NCBI GenBank assembly: GCA_963920665.1
Contig: OY987264.1
Span: forward strand, 18,952,906 to 19,016,905
Length of the DNA stretch: 64,000 nucleotides
Origin: Straminergon stramineum
Lineage: Eukaryota > Streptophyta > Bryopsida > Hypnales > Calliergonaceae
Direction: 5' to 3'
The position numbers and the translations under genes are program-made. Positions 61,271 to 64,000 of the stretch are shown here, in pieces (within the stretch, counting starts at the first letter, position 1; every line of letters starts with the position of its first letter). Under the pieces are notes generated by a model. That model did no database searches. It had not been told where the DNA came from and saw only the letters and a program-made list of their open reading frames with translations.

Positions 61271-62323
61271 ATGCCGAGCAGGCTGATCAGTCACCCAGGA
61301 GACATGGCGGCCCCCATGGACATCTCCGATTCCGAAGGCAGCCGAGGAGGCCGCACCAGCTCCTCCCTTTCCGTGAGCCGATCGTCTCTCAAGATCAGCA
61401 AGAACAATTTACGACGCGCAGTGACGCAACCCCGCCCCGCCCCTCAAGTGTACAAGACGGAACCCAGCGACTTCCGTTCACTCGTCCAGCAGTTGACCGG
61501 CACATCTCCCACCGCAGATTCCAGTCCCATACTAACCCCGAAGCCCTTGAACCCCCGTCTACAGAAAATCGCACCTCCACCATTACGGCCAGTCTTCTCA
61601 TACCCTTCACAACACCAACAGCTAGCTCTTCCCCAACAGCAAGGTCTTCCCCAACAACAAGCTCTTCCCCAACAACAAGCTCATCCCCAACAGCAAGTTC
61701 CCTTCAATCCAGGTCCACGGAGGTACCCCTTGACGCCGCAACGCCCTTCCAACTTCGCCGTGTCGCCTTTGTCATTCTCGCCGCTGCCAGCGCTGTCTCC
61801 TGGCGATCAAATCTGGGCGAATATCATGGCGCCCTTGGAGAGTCCCGGAAGCGTGGCAATGCGGCAGCTCACGCAGATGATGGATGCTTCCAAGCAAGGA
61901 TTGCAACCACAAGGAGGGATGCAGCTAAACTCACAAGGAGGGATGCATCATCTTCCCCAAACCTTTGCGCATTCCAATCTTTCCAATTTTCCTCATGAGT
62001 TTTCCAGGTTTAGTGGCGCCTCGCCGGGGTTGCGATTCTCACCATCCACATTCAATTCCACATTCAATTCCACCTTGAATTCTACATTGAATTCTACATT
62101 GAATTCCACCTTGAATTCTACATTGAATTCTACATTAAATTCCACATTGAACTCTACATTGAATTCTCCGGGATTCAATTCGGGGTTCAGCAGTTCGTTG
62201 GGGATGCCGACTGGCTATGGTGCGTTTGGTGGGGGGCAGTTCTCGCCATCGTCGTCGGTGGCTATGGACAACCCGTTTAGCTTTCCGGACGCTGGTGATA
62301 TTTCCAGGTCGGCGTTCTCTTGA
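61271..62323 (+). CDS. VQ-motif protein, 350 residues
   Basis: A single coding exon. Residues 68-77 are FRSLVQQLTG, a full match to the plant VQ motif FxxxVQxLTG, which in known members binds the WRKY domain of transcription factors. Upstream, SLSVSRSSLKISKN (33-46) resembles the conserved basic block before the VQ motif in MKS1-type members, which are MAP-kinase substrates. Downstream lie a Gln-rich repeat (LPQQQ units, about 119-143), Ser/Thr-Pro sites (LTPQ, VSPLSFSPLPALSPGD, about 154-179) that could be MAP-kinase targets, and ten tetrapeptides FNST/LNST (261-300). A nuclear cofactor in defence or stress signalling is inferred from the family. A second ATG at 61304 (GACATGGCG) has a better context and would remove 11 residues. 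The gene keeps a 3'-UTR intron. Confidence 0.9.
   Translation: MPSRLISHPGDMAAPMDISDSEGSRGGRTSSSLSVSRSSLKISKNNLRRAVTQPRPAPQVYKTEPSDFRSLVQQLTGTSPTADSSPILTPKPLNPRLQKIAPPPLRPVFSYPSQHQQLALPQQQGLPQQQALPQQQAHPQQQVPFNPGPRRYPLTPQRPSNFAVSPLSFSPLPALSPGDQIWANIMAPLESPGSVAMRQLTQMMDASKQGLQPQGGMQLNSQGGMHHLPQTFAHSNLSNFPHEFSRFSGASPGLRFSPSTFNSTFNSTLNSTLNSTLNSTLNSTLNSTLNSTLNSTLNSPGFNSGFSSSLGMPTGYGAFGGGQFSPSSSVAMDNPFSFPDAGDISRSAFS
62051..62170 (+). repeat. In-frame 12-bp tandem repeat encoding (F/L)NST x10
   Basis: Ten units of TT(C/G)AATTC(C/T)AC(A/C) in a row, 120 bases, encoding two FNST, seven LNST and one LNSP. Units differ mainly at silent positions. The inverse strand is also open (EFNV repeats) but has no gene support. 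Confidence 0.9.
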
Positions 62324-62324
62324 G

Positions 62325-62906
62325 GTATGTGTTGTGCTTTTACTTTCAACTATTGCTGTTGTGTTTGTTATAAGATCTGTCTTTGTTTTTCTTAAGCATT
62401 TTCCCATGGTTGTGCTGGGGAATGGAAGAGAGTTGTGATGTGCCAAAGAATGCGTTGTTTGCATTCCCTCAGCAAATGTTATGAAGGGTCGAAGTTGTGT
62501 TTTAGAATCTCGATTCGTCGGTGTCTTTTGGTGCAAATTGATGAAGGGGGGAAATCATGGCTTGTTGGTAAATGAAAGATGATTGTAACACACCAAAGAA
62601 TGCATTACTTGGATACCGTATGCAAGAGTTACGCAGGGTTGGATTGATGTTTCCATTGATCTCTTCTTTGCTATCTTGGATTCATATTGATGAAAGTGAA
62701 ACCACGGCTTTTGCTTCTGTGTTGATCGTTTTGCATCTTCTTTGAGTGGTTAAACTTTCTTCTTGGTGTTCTTGTTGGCGAATGATAGAGAGGATTTCAA
62801 CACACCAAAGACTGACTGTGCGTGCATTTGGATACCGAATACAAAGAGTAGTGATTGATGGGGTTTAAGTTCCATGTTCTAAACTTGCTTGCTTCTTTGA
62901 CAACAG
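62325..62906 (+). other. 3'-UTR intron of the VQ-motif gene
   Basis: The donor GAG|GTATGT lies one base after the stop codon TGA, and the acceptor is TTTGACAACAG|GTACC at 62906. The intron sits within 50 bases of the stop, so nonsense-mediated decay would not be expected. Inside are three degenerate tandem units starting at about 62417, 62567 and 62777 (GGxxAATGxAAGA..., CACCAAAGA, GCAT...TTGGATACCG). Confidence 0.6.
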
Positions 62907-63730
62907 GTACCAACCCATCGATTAAGGAGATCTACAACTCAACATCGGAGCCAGGGGAGCAGTCTTGGTCTGTTGCAATTACACATGAGTGGGCATCTCT
63001 TTCCCTTCGCGAAGACCTGCTGGTAACGAAGCTCTTCCTCCGCACACACTAGGCTTTGCTCCACCACCGATGATGCTCATTTTGAAAGCAATAACTCGCC
63101 GTGCAATCCTCTTGGCTCCTACAAACGAATTTTTTTTTAAAATCTCGACGACAACGATTTTCAACAATCAGCAGTCCTTTCCATTGTTGGAGCTCTGACA
63201 CAAATGGCTCACCACCACCACCACCACCACCACCACCACCTCTCCTTTTTTGTTTTACCATGAGACATGTTTTAGAAACAGACAGACTACTCCATTGATG
63301 GTTGTGAGCATTTACTGTAGTGACTTAGGTCAGTTTCAGGTAGGATCAAGTGACCCTTTGCAGTTCGAAAAAAACGAATTTGGAGGAGATGGAATGACTT
63401 GAGCATCCCCCTCTTTGTACTGTACATATAGCATGCCATTGACGTGGGTGTTTTTAAAAAAAAAATTCTTGGCCTGAGTACCCATATGATGGTACTATGC
63501 TGCAATACCAATTTTTTGAGTTCAAGCACTCCAGATCTTGAGTTTTTTGTTTTGTTTTGTTTTGTTTTTTCAATCAGTCCATGTGGGGATCTTGTGAACT
63601 TAACCACTGCTTGAACTTCCAGTCTTTTTTGTCGCTTTTTTCTTCGCTTTTTTTTGCTCACTGTGCACCTTAAGGATGATGTTATAATGTGGTCTTGTTT
63701 GCTGTACATCTCCAGGTTGATGTATAGTAC
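62907..63730 (+). other. Probable 3' UTR and end of the VQ-motif transcript
   Basis: Non-coding after the intron, with a (CCA)n tract at about 63210-63240 and a (TTTTG)n tract at 63543-63570. The polyadenylation site is not identifiable by eye. Frames here on both strands are low-complexity shadows. Confidence 0.4.
63210..63240. repeat. (CCA)n microsatellite
   Basis: About ten uninterrupted ACC/CCA triplets. Confidence 0.9.
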
Positions 63731-64000
63731 TCAATTAAGCTTATTACAGAGTGTGCAGGAATTGAGCAACTGGTTGACTCTTTTGTGAACTCTATATTTT
63801 TTTTGTATATGTAACGGCTTCAATCCATGGAGAACATGATTAAGTGAGCAATTGGGTATCGTGGGGGAGAAGGTGTTGGGGAGTACACATGGCACTTTGG
63901 AGTTCACTTTTCTACATAAGTCTTCATCAGTCTTCATCAGCTCAAAGTTAAAGCCATTTGACATTGAGGGAGTGTGTAAGAAGTGTCCGTTTAATGTACC
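63731..64000. other. Intergenic to window end
   Basis: No gene, array or RNA is recognised. Confidence 0.35.

Noticed and set aside
61993..62178. Minus-strand frame of EFNV repeats
   Set aside because: It is the inverse reading of the in-frame NST repeat array of the VQ gene.
1..64000. tRNA, rRNA, CRISPR or bacterial operon features
   Set aside because: No cloverleaf with A/B boxes, no rRNA-like stretch, no spaced identical repeats, and no ribosome-binding-site-led gene runs were found on either strand by eye.

Overview
The window looks like nuclear DNA of a land plant. The evidence is intron-split genes with GT-AG junctions, a plant telomere-type TTTAGGG tract near the left end, and three plant-typical gene families: a membrane-anchored O-fucosyltransferase-like glycosyltransferase, a two-domain viroplasmin/RNase H protein, and a VQ-motif transcriptional cofactor. 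Long AT-rich stretches packed with decayed DNA transposons and satellites fill most of the rest. Gene density is low (about three confident genes in 64 kb). The species cannot be fixed from this sequence. A non-seed plant (moss, lycophyte or similar) is my impression, not a demonstrated fact.

Layout. 1-1.5 kb: a telomere-like tract and possible exons of an unrecognised plus-strand gene. 1.5-8.3 kb: non-coding, with a short array of palindromic repeats at 4.2 kb. 8.3-15 kb: small DNA transposons, including a TA-flanked MITE, a perfect foldback, a CACTA element with CAA target duplication and TTAA-type elements, around a GC-richer island at 11.3-13 kb. 17.4-18.5 kb: a divergent two-exon RNase H-like gene with an altered fourth catalytic position. 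21.4-24.5 kb, minus strand: an eight-exon hybrid-binding-domain plus RNase H gene with all four catalytic acids, whose 5' end faces a possible orphan first exon. 24.8-30.3 kb: a cluster of TTAA-bounded inverted-repeat elements. 32.3-36.0 kb: a ten-exon O-fucosyltransferase-family gene. 36-53 kb: AT-rich, with more TTAA elements and a nested satellite at 47.6-48.6 kb. 53-54.1 kb: a GC-rich, promoter-like island. 55.3-57.1 kb: tandem arrays of about 285 and 130 bp. 57.9-58.1 kb: a possible small secreted protein on the minus strand. 60-63.7 kb: the VQ-motif gene, with a GA-rich upstream tract and a 3'-UTR intron.

The genes do not form a pathway. The two RNase H loci are related: they share a phase-0 intron at the same place, right after the third catalytic Asp region. 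The strongest candidate for something undescribed is the family of non-coding elements that begin TTAACCCCTAAAGGACC and end with the inverse. TTAA ends plus CCC-starting inverted repeats are the signature of piggyBac-type transposition, which is not commonly reported from land plants.
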